From contig NZ_LMQO01000003.1 of assembly GCF_001425385.1 (NCBI RefSeq), forward strand, positions 248,001 through 312,000: DNA of 64,000 bases. The letters are read 5' to 3'. Of the stretch, positions 54,352-61,256 are shown piece after piece. The stretch is from Sphingomonas sp. Leaf407. GTDB lineage: Bacteria > Pseudomonadota > Alphaproteobacteria > Sphingomonadales > Sphingomonadaceae. Position 1 is the stretch's first letter; the number at the start of each line of letters is the position of its first letter. The notes beneath the pieces are model-generated. The model saw only the letters and a program-made list of their open reading frames with translations. It was not told where the DNA came from and searched no databases. The position numbers and the translations under genes were made by a program.

Positions 54352-55563
54352 ATGCGTATCCTTCATGTTCTCGACCATGGGTTGCCGCTGCACAGCGGCT
54401 ATACGTTCCGCACCCGCGCGATCCTGACCGCGCAGATGGGGCGGGGGTGGGAGGTCGCCGCCGTCACCGGCCCGCGTCAGGGCGTGACGCAGACCCCGCG
54501 CGAAACGATCGACGGTATCGATTTCCACCGCACCGCGCCGATCGCCCCGTTGCCCTCGCCGCTCGGCGAAGTGCGTGAGATCCGTGCCTTCGCCCGGTCG
54601 ATCGAACGGGTGGTGGAATTGGTGAAGCCCGACATCCTCCACGCCCATTCGCCGGTACTCGGCGCGCTGGCGGCGATGGGCGTGGCGAAGCGCCATCGCC
54701 TGCCGCTGGTCTATGAAATCCGCGCCTTTTGGGAAGACGCCTCGGTCGGCAACGGCACCGGGACCGAAGGCTCGCTGCGCTACCGCGCCACCCGCGCGCT
54801 CGAAACCCATACGGTGCGGAAAGTCGACGGCGTCGCGGTGATCTGCGAGGGATTGCGGCGCGACCTGATCGCGCGCGGCATCGCATCGGACAAGATCATG
54901 GTGTCCCCCAACGGCGTCGACCTGACGCTGTTCGGCACGCCGCCGCCGCCCGACACCGCGCTCGCCGCCGAACTGGGCCTTGCGGACAAGGAGGTGCTCG
55001 GCTTCATCGGCAGCTTCTACGATTACGAGGGGCTCGACACGCTGATCGCGGCGATGCCCGCGCTAGTCGCCGCCCGCCCGAACGTCGCCCTCTTGCTGGT
55101 CGGCGGCGGGCCGATGGAGGCGGACCTGCGCGCCCGCGCCGCCGCCTCGCCGGTGGCCGATGCGATCCGCTTCGTCGGCCGCGTGCCGCACGATCAGGTC
55201 GAGTGCTATTACGGCCTCGTCGACCTGCTGGTCTATCCGCGCAAGGCAATGCGGCTGACCGACCTCGTCACGCCGCTCAAACCCTTGGAAGCGATGGCGC
55301 AGCGCCGCCTCGTCGCCGCGTCCGACGTCGGCGGCCACCGCGAGCTGATTCGCGACGGCGACACCGGCACGCTGTTCCCACCCGACGATCCCGCGGCGCT
55401 CGCGACCCGCGTCGCCGCCCGCCTCGCCGACCGCCGCGACTGGGACGCGATGCGCGATCGCGGCCGCGCCTTCGTCGAGCGCGAGCGCGACTGGGCGAGC
55501 AATGTCGCGCGCTACGAACCCCTGTACCAGCGGCTGATCGCCGCCAACCGATCGGACGGGTGA
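54352..55563 (+). CDS. family 4 glycosyltransferase, exosortase-A-associated type
   Basis: 403 residues. The start MRILHVLDHGLPLHSGYTFR and the WEVAAVTGPRQG and IRAFWEDASVGNGTGTEGSL motifs fit the PEP-CTERM/exosortase A-associated glycosyltransferase group (TIGR04063-like). The GT-B fold is also shown by VSPNGVDLTLFG, VLGFIGSFYDYEGLDTLI and PLKPLEAMAQRRLVAASDVGGHREL with the conserved E-x(7)-E region. It probably adds a sugar to a lipid-linked exopolysaccharide unit. No exosortase or polymerase gene lies in the window, so it is separated from such a cluster. No strong binding site precedes the ATG at 54352. Confidence 0.83.
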   Translation: MRILHVLDHGLPLHSGYTFRTRAILTAQMGRGWEVAAVTGPRQGVTQTPRETIDGIDFHRTAPIAPLPSPLGEVREIRAFARSIERVVELVKPDILHAHSPVLGALAAMGVAKRHRLPLVYEIRAFWEDASVGNGTGTEGSLRYRATRALETHTVRKVDGVAVICEGLRRDLIARGIASDKIMVSPNGVDLTLFGTPPPPDTALAAELGLADKEVLGFIGSFYDYEGLDTLIAAMPALVAARPNVALLLVGGGPMEADLRARAAASPVADAIRFVGRVPHDQVECYYGLVDLLVYPRKAMRLTDLVTPLKPLEAMAQRRLVAASDVGGHRELIRDGDTGTLFPPDDPAALATRVAARLADRRDWDAMRDRGRAFVERERDWASNVARYEPLYQRLIAANRSDG

Positions 55564-56588
55564 TGGCCACGACCCACGCGCCACGCCAACCGGGCCTGCC
55601 GCTCGCCCCCGCCGTCGCGGGGGTGGCCGGGCTGGCCGTCGTCGCGCTCGTCGCGCTCGTGCCCGCATGGCGGATCGAGGCGGCGGTGATGGCCAGCGGC
55701 CTGCCGGCGCTGCTCCCTGCCGCCGCCCCGCCGCTCGGCTGGACCGCGCGCGCCGGGCTGATGCTCGGCTTCGGCGGGCTGGTGACAGTGCTGCTGTGGC
55801 TGGGACTGATGCTGCTCGCGCCCGCTGCGGTCCTGCCGCTTCCGCGTCGCAAGCCCAAAGTAAAACCGCGCCGTGCCGAGGTCCCGCCCTCGGTCCGTCG
55901 CGCCGATGCCCATCCCGACGCGCCGCCGCGCCCGCCGGTCCGCGCCGACCGCGATCTCGGCGCGCCGTTCCTCGACACGCCGCTGGTGCCCGCCACCCCG
56001 GATGGCGAACGCACGATCCCGCGCGATCTCGACATGCCGCTGGCGATGTTCGATCCCGACGCGCTGCCCGCCGCCCCGGCCGCGCCGACGCCTACCGTCA
56101 AGCCGCTGTTCCGCCCCGATGCGGTGACGCTGCCCGAGGATCGTCAAACCGACCCGATTCCCCTCCCGGACAAGCGAGGGGCCGGGGATGAGTCGGCCGC
56201 TGAGGAAACGCTACCGCCAGCCCCGGAGCAACCCACCCCCGACCCCTCGCTTGTCGGGGAGGGGAGCAACAGCCGCCCCGAAGCAGGCACATCGAAACCC
56301 GATCCACAGTCCCGGCCGAAACCGACCGGCGAACCCTCGCTGTCGGCCCTCCTCGCCCGTCTCGACGAGGGGCTGTCGCGGCGCGATCCGCTGCCCGAAC
56401 CCCCGGTACAGGTCGAACCGCCAGCCCCGATCGCCCCGCAGGCTGCGCCCACGCCGATCACCACCTCCGAACCGCCACTACCACCCGAACCACCCGTCAC
56501 GCCCGAACCGCAGGCACCGCGCGTCCCCGCAGGGCTCGCCGCCACGCTCGGCCAGCTCCGCCGCATGGCCACCGGCGACAAGGAATAA
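55563..56588 (+). CDS. proline-rich membrane protein carrying an in-frame palindromic repeat
   Basis: 341 residues starting with the ATG at 55563, which shares a base with the preceding stop (TGATG). Two or three membrane helices (about residues 14-38 and 62-95) are followed by a basic RRKPKVKPRRAEV stretch and a long Pro-, Glu- and Ala-rich tail. Residues about 199-235 (PLPDKRGAGDESAAEETLPP, then APEQPTPDPSLVGEGS) come from a family A intergenic repeat that has kept the frame. The C-terminus VPAGLAATLGQLRRMATGDK may be a small helix. The function is unknown; its overlap with a glycosyltransferase suggests an envelope role. Confidence 0.75.
   Translation: MATTHAPRQPGLPLAPAVAGVAGLAVVALVALVPAWRIEAAVMASGLPALLPAAAPPLGWTARAGLMLGFGGLVTVLLWLGLMLLAPAAVLPLPRRKPKVKPRRAEVPPSVRRADAHPDAPPRPPVRADRDLGAPFLDTPLVPATPDGERTIPRDLDMPLAMFDPDALPAAPAAPTPTVKPLFRPDAVTLPEDRQTDPIPLPDKRGAGDESAAEETLPPAPEQPTPDPSLVGEGSNSRPEAGTSKPDPQSRPKPTGEPSLSALLARLDEGLSRRDPLPEPPVQVEPPAPIAPQAAPTPITTSEPPLPPEPPVTPEPQAPRVPAGLAATLGQLRRMATGDKE
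56158..56265. repeat. double-hairpin GC repeat, family A copy 5, inside a coding sequence
   Basis: CCCCTCCCGGACAAGCGAGGGG leads into CCGGGGATGAGTCGGCC, then GCTGAGGAAACGCTACC, ACCCACCCCCGACCCC and a last hairpin CTCGCTTGTCGGGGAGG. The layout and the CGGCC-GCTGAGGAAACG centre match copies 3 and 4 with a few substitutions. About 108 bases long, it adds about 36 codons without a stop. Confidence 0.87.
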
Positions 56589-56630
56589 GGGGCGTCCCGA
56601 CCCCTAAACTCCGATTTGTCCGAACCGAAG

Positions 56631-56714
56631 CGTCGCCCCAGCGAAGGCTGGGGCCTCATGCGGCTCCTGCCGTGCGCCATCACCGGGAGATCCCAGCCTG
56701 CGCTGGGATGACGA
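56631..56714. repeat. palindromic intergenic repeat, family C copy 3
   Basis: GCGTCGCCCCAGCGAAGGCT then GGGGCCTCATGCGGCTCCTG, matching copy 1 at 5864 almost base for base, and closing with GAGATCCCAGCCTGCGCTGG and GATGACG. It lies right after the Pro-rich protein gene. Together with family D copy 2 it explains the 401 bases without a gene at 56589-56989. Confidence 0.85.
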
Positions 56715-56729
56715 TTGTTTCAGGTTTAG

Positions 56730-56929
56730 GGCCGATCGACATTCAACATTGTCGGCCGATCTTCGTCATTTTCGGCCGAAACACCCACCCCTTTCGTCAC
56801 CCCGGACTTGTTCCGGGGTCCACGGCTCGGCAGTCGGTGCGCCTTGAGGCTGTATCGACAGCGCTTGGGGCCAGGTGGACCCCGGAACAAGTCCGGGGTG
56901 ACGACGCGCGAAGGAATGTCGATCGGCCC
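56730..56929. repeat. family D copy 2, about 200 bases with 16-base terminal inverted repeats
   Basis: The ends are GGGCCGATCGACATTC (56730-56745) and GAATGTCGATCGGCCC (56914-56929), a perfect inverted match. Inside are TCGGCCGATCTTCGTCATTT, the hairpin CCCCGGACTTGTTCCGGGG and its inverted partner CCCCGGAACAAGTCCGGGG near the right end. The inner part equals copy 1 at 49161. No target-site duplication is evident next to the ends, so mobility is only a possibility. Confidence 0.87.
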
Positions 56930-56989
56930 CAGTCCCCTTGTCATCCCGGAACAAATCTTCGACGAGGCAAGCCAGCGCTTCCGATCCCC

Positions 56990-57292
56990 CTACCGCTCCT
57001 CCACCGTCAGTACGTCGAGGTCGGCGACCCCCGCCACCACCCGCGCCACCGCGACATCGGCGACCAGATGCCCGCGCAGCGGCAGTTCCGCCTCGCCCAG
57101 CGTCGCCAGCCACGCCGCGAACCCGGCATCCCCGCTCGTCACCGTCAGCCGATGCTTCGCCCCGTTGAACGTGGCGCTCGCCCAGCGCGTCCAGTCCGAC
57201 GCGGTAATGACGATGGTCACGCCCACCGCCTCCGCCGCGATCCGCAGTCGCCGCTCCAGCAGCGTCGCCGCATCGGGTCCCCGGCTCATCAT
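56990..57292 (-). CDS. hypothetical 100-residue protein, second gene of the S24-linked operon
   Basis: 100 residues: MMSRGPDAATLLERRLRIAA, then EAVGVTIVITASDWTRWASA, HRLTVTSGDAGFAAWLATLG and a mostly hydrophobic-acidic end (DLDVLTVEER). It has no signal peptide, and I recognise no family. The start overlaps the stop of the upstream HTH-like gene (ATGA at 57289-57292), so both come from one transcript that begins opposite the S24 repressor. This linkage is the only clue to its role. Confidence 0.7.
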   Translation of the reverse strand: MMSRGPDAATLLERRLRIAAEAVGVTIVITASDWTRWASATFNGAKHRLTVTSGDAGFAAWLATLGEAELPLRGHLVADVAVARVVAGVADLDVLTVEER

Positions 57293-57492
57293 GCCCCCTC
57301 CCGCTGGGCGATATAGGATTCGATCCGCGCGACCATCGCCGGTCGGGGGATGCGCCCCCGCCGCAGGTCGCCGATCAGCCGTGGATCGCCCACCGCGCAG
57401 CGTCCGAATTTCGTCTCCGCCATGCCCGTTCTCTCCAGATGCTGGCCGATCCTCGCCAGAATGATGTTCACCTGCGCCTCCCACCGCTGCAT
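57289..57492 (-). CDS. small HTH-like regulator, divergent from the S24 repressor
   Basis: 67 residues. LERTGMAETKFGRCAVGDPR followed by LIGDLRRGRIPRPAMVARIE resembles a short helix-turn-helix of the kind seen in phage-type or Cro-like small regulators of alphaproteobacteria (AxxFGxxAVGDPxLIxDLRxGR). A GTTC-N7-GTTC box lies 7-21 bases before its ATG. It diverges from an S24 peptidase-repressor, recalling a cI/cro pair. The family call is tentative, and which genes it regulates is not known. Confidence 0.7.
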   Translation of the reverse strand: MQRWEAQVNIILARIGQHLERTGMAETKFGRCAVGDPRLIGDLRRGRIPRPAMVARIESYIAQREGA

Positions 57493-57498
57493 TGATTC

Positions 57499-57513
57499 GT
57501 TCTTGTTTTGTTC
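57499..57513. promoter_or_regulatory. LexA-type SOS box (GTTC-N7-GTTC)
   Basis: GTTC (57499-57502), TTGTTTT, GTTC (57510-57513). This is an exact match to the direct-repeat operator bound by LexA in alphaproteobacteria. It lies in the AT-rich divergent region, closest to the minus-strand HTH-like gene. A match to eight fixed bases can occur by chance once in about 65 kb, so position, not sequence alone, makes it interesting. Confidence 0.6.
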
Positions 57514-57531
57514 TTATAAATCCAACTTGTC

Positions 57532-57554
57532 TAGGATTTTTCCTATGTGTAGGA
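57532..57554. promoter_or_regulatory. three-half-site operator (TAGGA/TCCTA/TAGGA)
   Basis: TAGGA (57532-57536), TTTT, TCCTA (57541-57545), TGTG, TAGGA (57550-57554). The first two half sites form a perfect inverted repeat, and the third is in line at the same 9-base period. It covers the probable ribosome binding site of the S24 repressor and lies between the two divergent genes, as an auto-regulatory operator would. Confidence 0.55.
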
Positions 57555-57561
57555 TGTGGTG

Positions 57562-58176
57562 ATGGACCCGGCCGACCCCCGCACCGCGATCGCCCATGCC
57601 GCGCAGGCACGCGGCGTCAGCCTGATGGAGCTGTCACGGCTGATTGGTCGCAACCCGGCCTATATCCAGCAGTTCGTCGAACGCGGCACCCCGCGCCGGC
57701 TAGCCGAGGCGGACCGGGCGATCCTCGCGCGCTATCTCGGCATCGCCGAAACGCTGCTCGGCGCGCCCCCCGCGCGCGAGTGGGTGGCGGTGCCCCGCAT
57801 CGATGCGACCGCATCGGCCGGGCCGGGCGGACTGCTGGGCGACGATGTCGCCGATGGCATCCACCGGCTCGACGCCGATCTGCTGCGCGCGTTGCGCGTG
57901 CGCGCGGCCGATGCCTCGATGATCGCGGTGCGCGGCGACTCGATGGAACCGACGCTGGCCGATGGCGACATGATCCTCGTTGACCAGGGCGACCGGCGCG
58001 GCCAGTCGGGCCGGATTCATGTCGTCCGTCACGACGGGTTGCTGCTGGTCAAGCGGCTCGCCCGCGCGCCCGGCGGGGTGGAACTGGTCAGCGACAATTC
58101 CACCTATCCGCCGGTGGTGCTGGCCACGCCGCCGGACATCGTCGGTCGTGTCGTCTGGCTGTCACGCAGGCTGTGA
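57562..58176 (+). CDS. S24-family (LexA/CI-like) HTH repressor-peptidase
   Basis: 204 residues. The N-terminal part is a helix-turn-helix (GVSLMELSRLIGRNPAYIQQ, FVERGTPRRLAEADRAILAR). A linker carries an Ala-Gly pair (A86-G87). The C-terminal S24 peptidase has the catalytic Ser S127 (VRGDSMEPTLADGD) and Lys K164 (GLLLVKRLA), 37 residues apart as in LexA. Such proteins are cut at Ala-Gly when RecA filaments form, which frees their operators. It diverges from a two-gene operon with an SOS-type box. I chose the ATG at 57562, preceded by AGGATG; GTG codons at 57556 and 57559 are alternatives. Confidence 0.9.
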   Translation: MDPADPRTAIAHAAQARGVSLMELSRLIGRNPAYIQQFVERGTPRRLAEADRAILARYLGIAETLLGAPPAREWVAVPRIDATASAGPGGLLGDDVADGIHRLDADLLRALRVRAADASMIAVRGDSMEPTLADGDMILVDQGDRRGQSGRIHVVRHDGLLLVKRLARAPGGVELVSDNSTYPPVVLATPPDIVGRVVWLSRRL

Positions 58177-58236
58177 TACACCGGCAGGCGATGCGATCCC
58201 CGCCCGCTCGGATGATCACTGCATAACACCAATCTA

Positions 58237-58253
58237 TTTCTGTTTTACAGAAA
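58237..58253. promoter_or_regulatory. AT-rich palindrome before the beta-barrel gene
   Basis: TTTCTG (58237-58242), TTTTA, CAGAAA (58248-58253): a perfect 6-base inverted repeat, followed by ATTTTG. It lies in a locally AT-rich gap 60 bases after the S24 gene and 70 before the beta-barrel gene. It could be an operator for the latter or a weak terminator of the former. Confidence 0.4.
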
Positions 58254-58323
58254 CATTTTGCTGTCCTACATAATATTCATCGGCGGCGCGGGAGTCGCTG
58301 CCGATCGAGCGAAAGGGATAGTG

Positions 58324-58923
58324 ATGAACATGAAACTGCTGGTGGCGACCGGCGCGGCGATGGTCGCGTCGGCGATGCCGGGCCATGCCCAGGACCGGCT
58401 GAACACCGCCTTTACCGGCGGCTATGCCGGGGCCGAGATCGGCGTGCAGGAGCATCATTTCGATCTCGAGATCACCGTGCCGCTGTTCAACGTGACCGAG
58501 ACGAACACCTATCGCTCGCGCGGGGTGGCGGGCGGTGCCTTCGCCGGGTTCGACCTTGCCGTCGCGCCGCGCGTGCGGCTCGGGGCCGAAGCGGCGATTG
58601 GCACCGGCGGGACGCAGGCGACCGCACGGCTGCCCGGCGGCGTCTATGCCGAGGATCCGCAATGGAACTACCGCGTCGGCGGGCGTGCCGGCTATGTCAT
58701 CGGCGACCATGCGCTGGTCTATGCCACGCTCGGCTATGGCGCGCAGCGGGTGCGCGTCACCGACGATTTCGCCGTCGAGGGTGCCTCGGACTGGAACCAC
58801 AGCGTCACCTATGGCGGCGGCATCGAAGTTCGCGCGTCGCGCCGCATCGGCGTCCGCCTCGACTATCGCGAACTGGCGGGGGTCAACCGCACGCTGATGC
58901 TCGGGGTGCCGGTGCGTTTCTAG
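58324..58923 (+). CDS. outer membrane beta-barrel protein (porin opacity type)
   Basis: 199 residues. A signal peptide (MNMKLLVATGAAMVASAMPGHA) precedes eight or so amphipathic strands (GGYAGAEIGVQEHHFDLEIT, WNYRVGGRAGYVIGDHALVY, RIGVRLDYRELAG) and ends in Phe (VPVRF), the classical barrel signal. Similar small OmpW/Opa-like barrels are common in sphingomonads; the ligand is unknown. AAAGGGA lies before the ATG at 58324. A local AT-rich gap with a palindrome precedes it. Confidence 0.85.
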   Translation: MNMKLLVATGAAMVASAMPGHAQDRLNTAFTGGYAGAEIGVQEHHFDLEITVPLFNVTETNTYRSRGVAGGAFAGFDLAVAPRVRLGAEAAIGTGGTQATARLPGGVYAEDPQWNYRVGGRAGYVIGDHALVYATLGYGAQRVRVTDDFAVEGASDWNHSVTYGGGIEVRASRRIGVRLDYRELAGVNRTLMLGVPVRF

Positions 58924-58945
58924 GACCGATCGGCGGTTGGCAGTT

Positions 58946-59020
58946 CCGGCCAACTCTTCGTCATTTTCGGCCGAAACGGCCGCCCTTTCGTCACCCCGGA
59001 CTGGTTCCGGGGTGACGATG
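58946..59020. repeat. truncated family D repeat, copy 3
   Basis: CTTCGTCATTTTCGGCCGAA followed by the hairpin CCCCGGACTGGTTCCGGGG and GTGACGATGCGG. Only the left portion of the element is present; the inverted partner is missing. It sits in the gap after the beta-barrel gene. Confidence 0.75.
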
Positions 59021-59057
59021 CGGCATGGATCGAAGTCTGGAAATCTGTTCGGAAACG

Positions 59058-59231
59058 CTACCCGCGCCGGTCGCGCCGCCAGATGACGATCGCGACCACG
59101 ACGCCGACCGCGAAGCCGGCCAGCACGCCGATCGTCGCCTCGCCGGCCAGCGCGCCGCCGATCGCCCCGGCCATGGTGCCGATCGCGATCGGCAGACCGC
59201 CGGCGCGCGGAGTGTGGGAAGGATCGCTCAT
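59058..59231 (-). CDS. small glycine-rich membrane protein
   Basis: 57 residues: MSDPSHTPRAGGLPIAIGTM, then AGAIGGALAGEATIGVLAGF and AVGVVVAIVIWRRDRRG. Two Gly-zipper-type membrane helices and a basic end are seen. It is convergent with the barrel gene and divergent from tamA. No family name is known to me. The frame runs open to 59264, but the ATG at 59231 gives the more natural start. Confidence 0.65.
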   Translation of the reverse strand: MSDPSHTPRAGGLPIAIGTMAGAIGGALAGEATIGVLAGFAVGVVVAIVIWRRDRRG

Positions 59232-59336
59232 CGCGCGCCCTCCTGCCACAATCGCCGCGCCCATGCTACCATCCGGCGCAGCAACGCTGGTTTAGCCCCT
59301 TGGCGGCGGCTACCCCCACGGGCTAGGACGGCTGCC

Positions 59337-61256
59337 ATGTCGAGTGTCCGGCTTGTGTTGCTGTTGAGCGCCGGATGGCTCGTGGTCGTCGCCGCGCCCG
59401 CGCGTGCGCAGGACGTGCCGCTCGCCCCCGATGCGCCTTTGGCCGACCTGCCCGACATCGGCGTCGCCTGGCCCGAGATCGCGCCCGAACCGGCCGATCC
59501 GCTGGCCGCGATCCGATCGGTCAACGCGGCGGGGGAGACGCGCTACAATTACCGCATCACCGGCATCGACGCGATCGACACCGACCTGTTCCGCCAGCGC
59601 TTCAACGAACTTTCCACGCTGCGTGCCAGCGAAGGCGAACCGGCCAACGCCGCGCAGATCGATCGCCGCGCGCGTGAGGATGCTCGCACCCTTGACGAAC
59701 TGCTGCGCAACGAAGGCTATTTCGATGCGCGCATCGCCACCAGCGTCCGGCCCGAAGGCGACCGGCTGATCGTCTACCTCGAAGTCGAACCGGGCGAACG
59801 CTACCGCTTCGCGCAGGTCCGCACGCCCGGCATCGCAGCCGCCGGCACCAAGGCCGAAACCTTGCGCGAAGCCTTCCCGATCGCCCCGCAATCCCCGGTG
59901 CAGGGCGACACGGTGGTCGCCGCGCAGGAAAAGCTCACCCAGACCATCGGCCGCGAAGGCTTCCCCTTCGCCAAGGTCGGCGAACCCGAGATCACCGTCG
60001 ACCATGCCACGCGCACCGCGACGATCGAGGTGCCGGTACAGCCCGGCGGCGAGCGCCGCTTCGGCCGGATCATCGCCCGCCCCAACCGCGTGTTCGACGG
60101 CGATCATGCGCAGGATATCGCCCGCTTCAAACCCGGCGAGACCTATGATTCGACGATGGTCGACGACCTGCGCCGCGCGATCGTCCAGACCAGCCTCGTC
60201 TCGCAGGTCCGTCTGACCCCGGTCGAGGGGCAGGTGCCCGGCACCGTCGACCTCGATCTCGCGATGGAGCCCGCGCCGCCGCGCACCATCGCCGCCGAAC
60301 TGGGTTATGGCACGGGCGAAGGCGCGCGGGTCGAGGGGAGCTGGACCCACCGCAACCTGTTCCCCCCCGAAGGCGCGCTGACGTTGCGCGGCGTGCTGGG
60401 CACGCGCGAACAGGTCGCCGCCGTCACCTTCCGCCGAAACAATTTCCATGGCCGCGACCGGGTGCTGACCGGCCAGATCGCCGCCACCCATCTGGTGCGC
60501 GATGCGTTCGAGGCGAACACCGTCTCGCTCTCGGGCAGCCTCGAGCGGCAGACCAACATCTTCTTTCAAAAGACGTGGACGTGGTCGCTGGGTGCCGAAC
60601 TGCTGGCGACCGACGAGCGCGACGTGATCGTCGCCACCGGCGATCCACGCCGGCGGACCTATTTCATCGGCGCGGTGCCGACCAGCCTCAACTACGACGG
60701 GTCCGACGACCTGCTCAACCCCACGCGCGGCTTCCGCCTCGGCGGCCGGTTCAGCCCCGAACTGTCGTTGCAGGGCGACGTGTTCGGCTACACCCGCGTG
60801 CAGGTCGACGGCAGCCTGTACCGATCGGTGAACGACCGCGTCGTGCTGGCCGGCCGCGCGCGGATCGGCTCGATCCTCGGCGCGCCGCGTGATGCGGTTG
60901 CCCCGTCGCGGCGCTTCTATGCCGGCGGCGGCGCATCGGTGCGCGGCTATGGCTTCCAGAGCATCGGCCCGCGCGATCCCAACAACGATCCGATCGGCGG
61001 GCGCAGCCTCGCTGAATTCTCGATCGAGGCGCGGGTGCGCGCGTTCGGCAATTTCGGCATCGTGCCGTTCCTCGACGCCGGCAATATCTATACCTCGCCG
61101 CTGCCCGGCCTGTCGGACCTGCGCTACGGCGCGGGGATCGGGGTGCGCTATTACAGCAATTTCGGCCCGATCCGCGTCGACGTCGGCACGCCGATCAACC
61201 CGCAGCGCGGCGATCCGCGCATCGCCGTCTATGTCTCGCTCGGACAGGCGTTTTGA
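59337..61256 (+). CDS. tamA: TamA (BamA/TamA family outer membrane assembly protein)
   Basis: 639 residues. A signal peptide (VLLLSAGWLVVVAAPARA) precedes three POTRA-like domains (about residues 70-310, for example NYRITGIDAIDTDLFRQRFN and PGERYRFAQVRTPGI). The 16-strand Omp85 barrel follows; its lid motif is FYAGGGASVRGYGFQSIGPR (the VRGY/VRGF box), and the end reads YVSLGQAF. TamA forms with TamB a trans-envelope complex that helps insertion of outer membrane proteins and moves phospholipids. CTAGGA precedes the ATG at 59337. The stop overlaps the start of tamB by four bases. Confidence 0.93.
   Translation: MSSVRLVLLLSAGWLVVVAAPARAQDVPLAPDAPLADLPDIGVAWPEIAPEPADPLAAIRSVNAAGETRYNYRITGIDAIDTDLFRQRFNELSTLRASEGEPANAAQIDRRAREDARTLDELLRNEGYFDARIATSVRPEGDRLIVYLEVEPGERYRFAQVRTPGIAAAGTKAETLREAFPIAPQSPVQGDTVVAAQEKLTQTIGREGFPFAKVGEPEITVDHATRTATIEVPVQPGGERRFGRIIARPNRVFDGDHAQDIARFKPGETYDSTMVDDLRRAIVQTSLVSQVRLTPVEGQVPGTVDLDLAMEPAPPRTIAAELGYGTGEGARVEGSWTHRNLFPPEGALTLRGVLGTREQVAAVTFRRNNFHGRDRVLTGQIAATHLVRDAFEANTVSLSGSLERQTNIFFQKTWTWSLGAELLATDERDVIVATGDPRRRTYFIGAVPTSLNYDGSDDLLNPTRGFRLGGRFSPELSLQGDVFGYTRVQVDGSLYRSVNDRVVLAGRARIGSILGAPRDAVAPSRRFYAGGGASVRGYGFQSIGPRDPNNDPIGGRSLAEFSIEARVRAFGNFGIVPFLDAGNIYTSPLPGLSDLRYGAGIGVRYYSNFGPIRVDVGTPINPQRGDPRIAVYVSLGQAF

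Noticed and set aside
56730-56929. Calling the family D copy a proven transposable element
   Set aside because: Inverted ends are perfect, but no target duplication or matching transposase is visible here, so it is listed only as a repeat.
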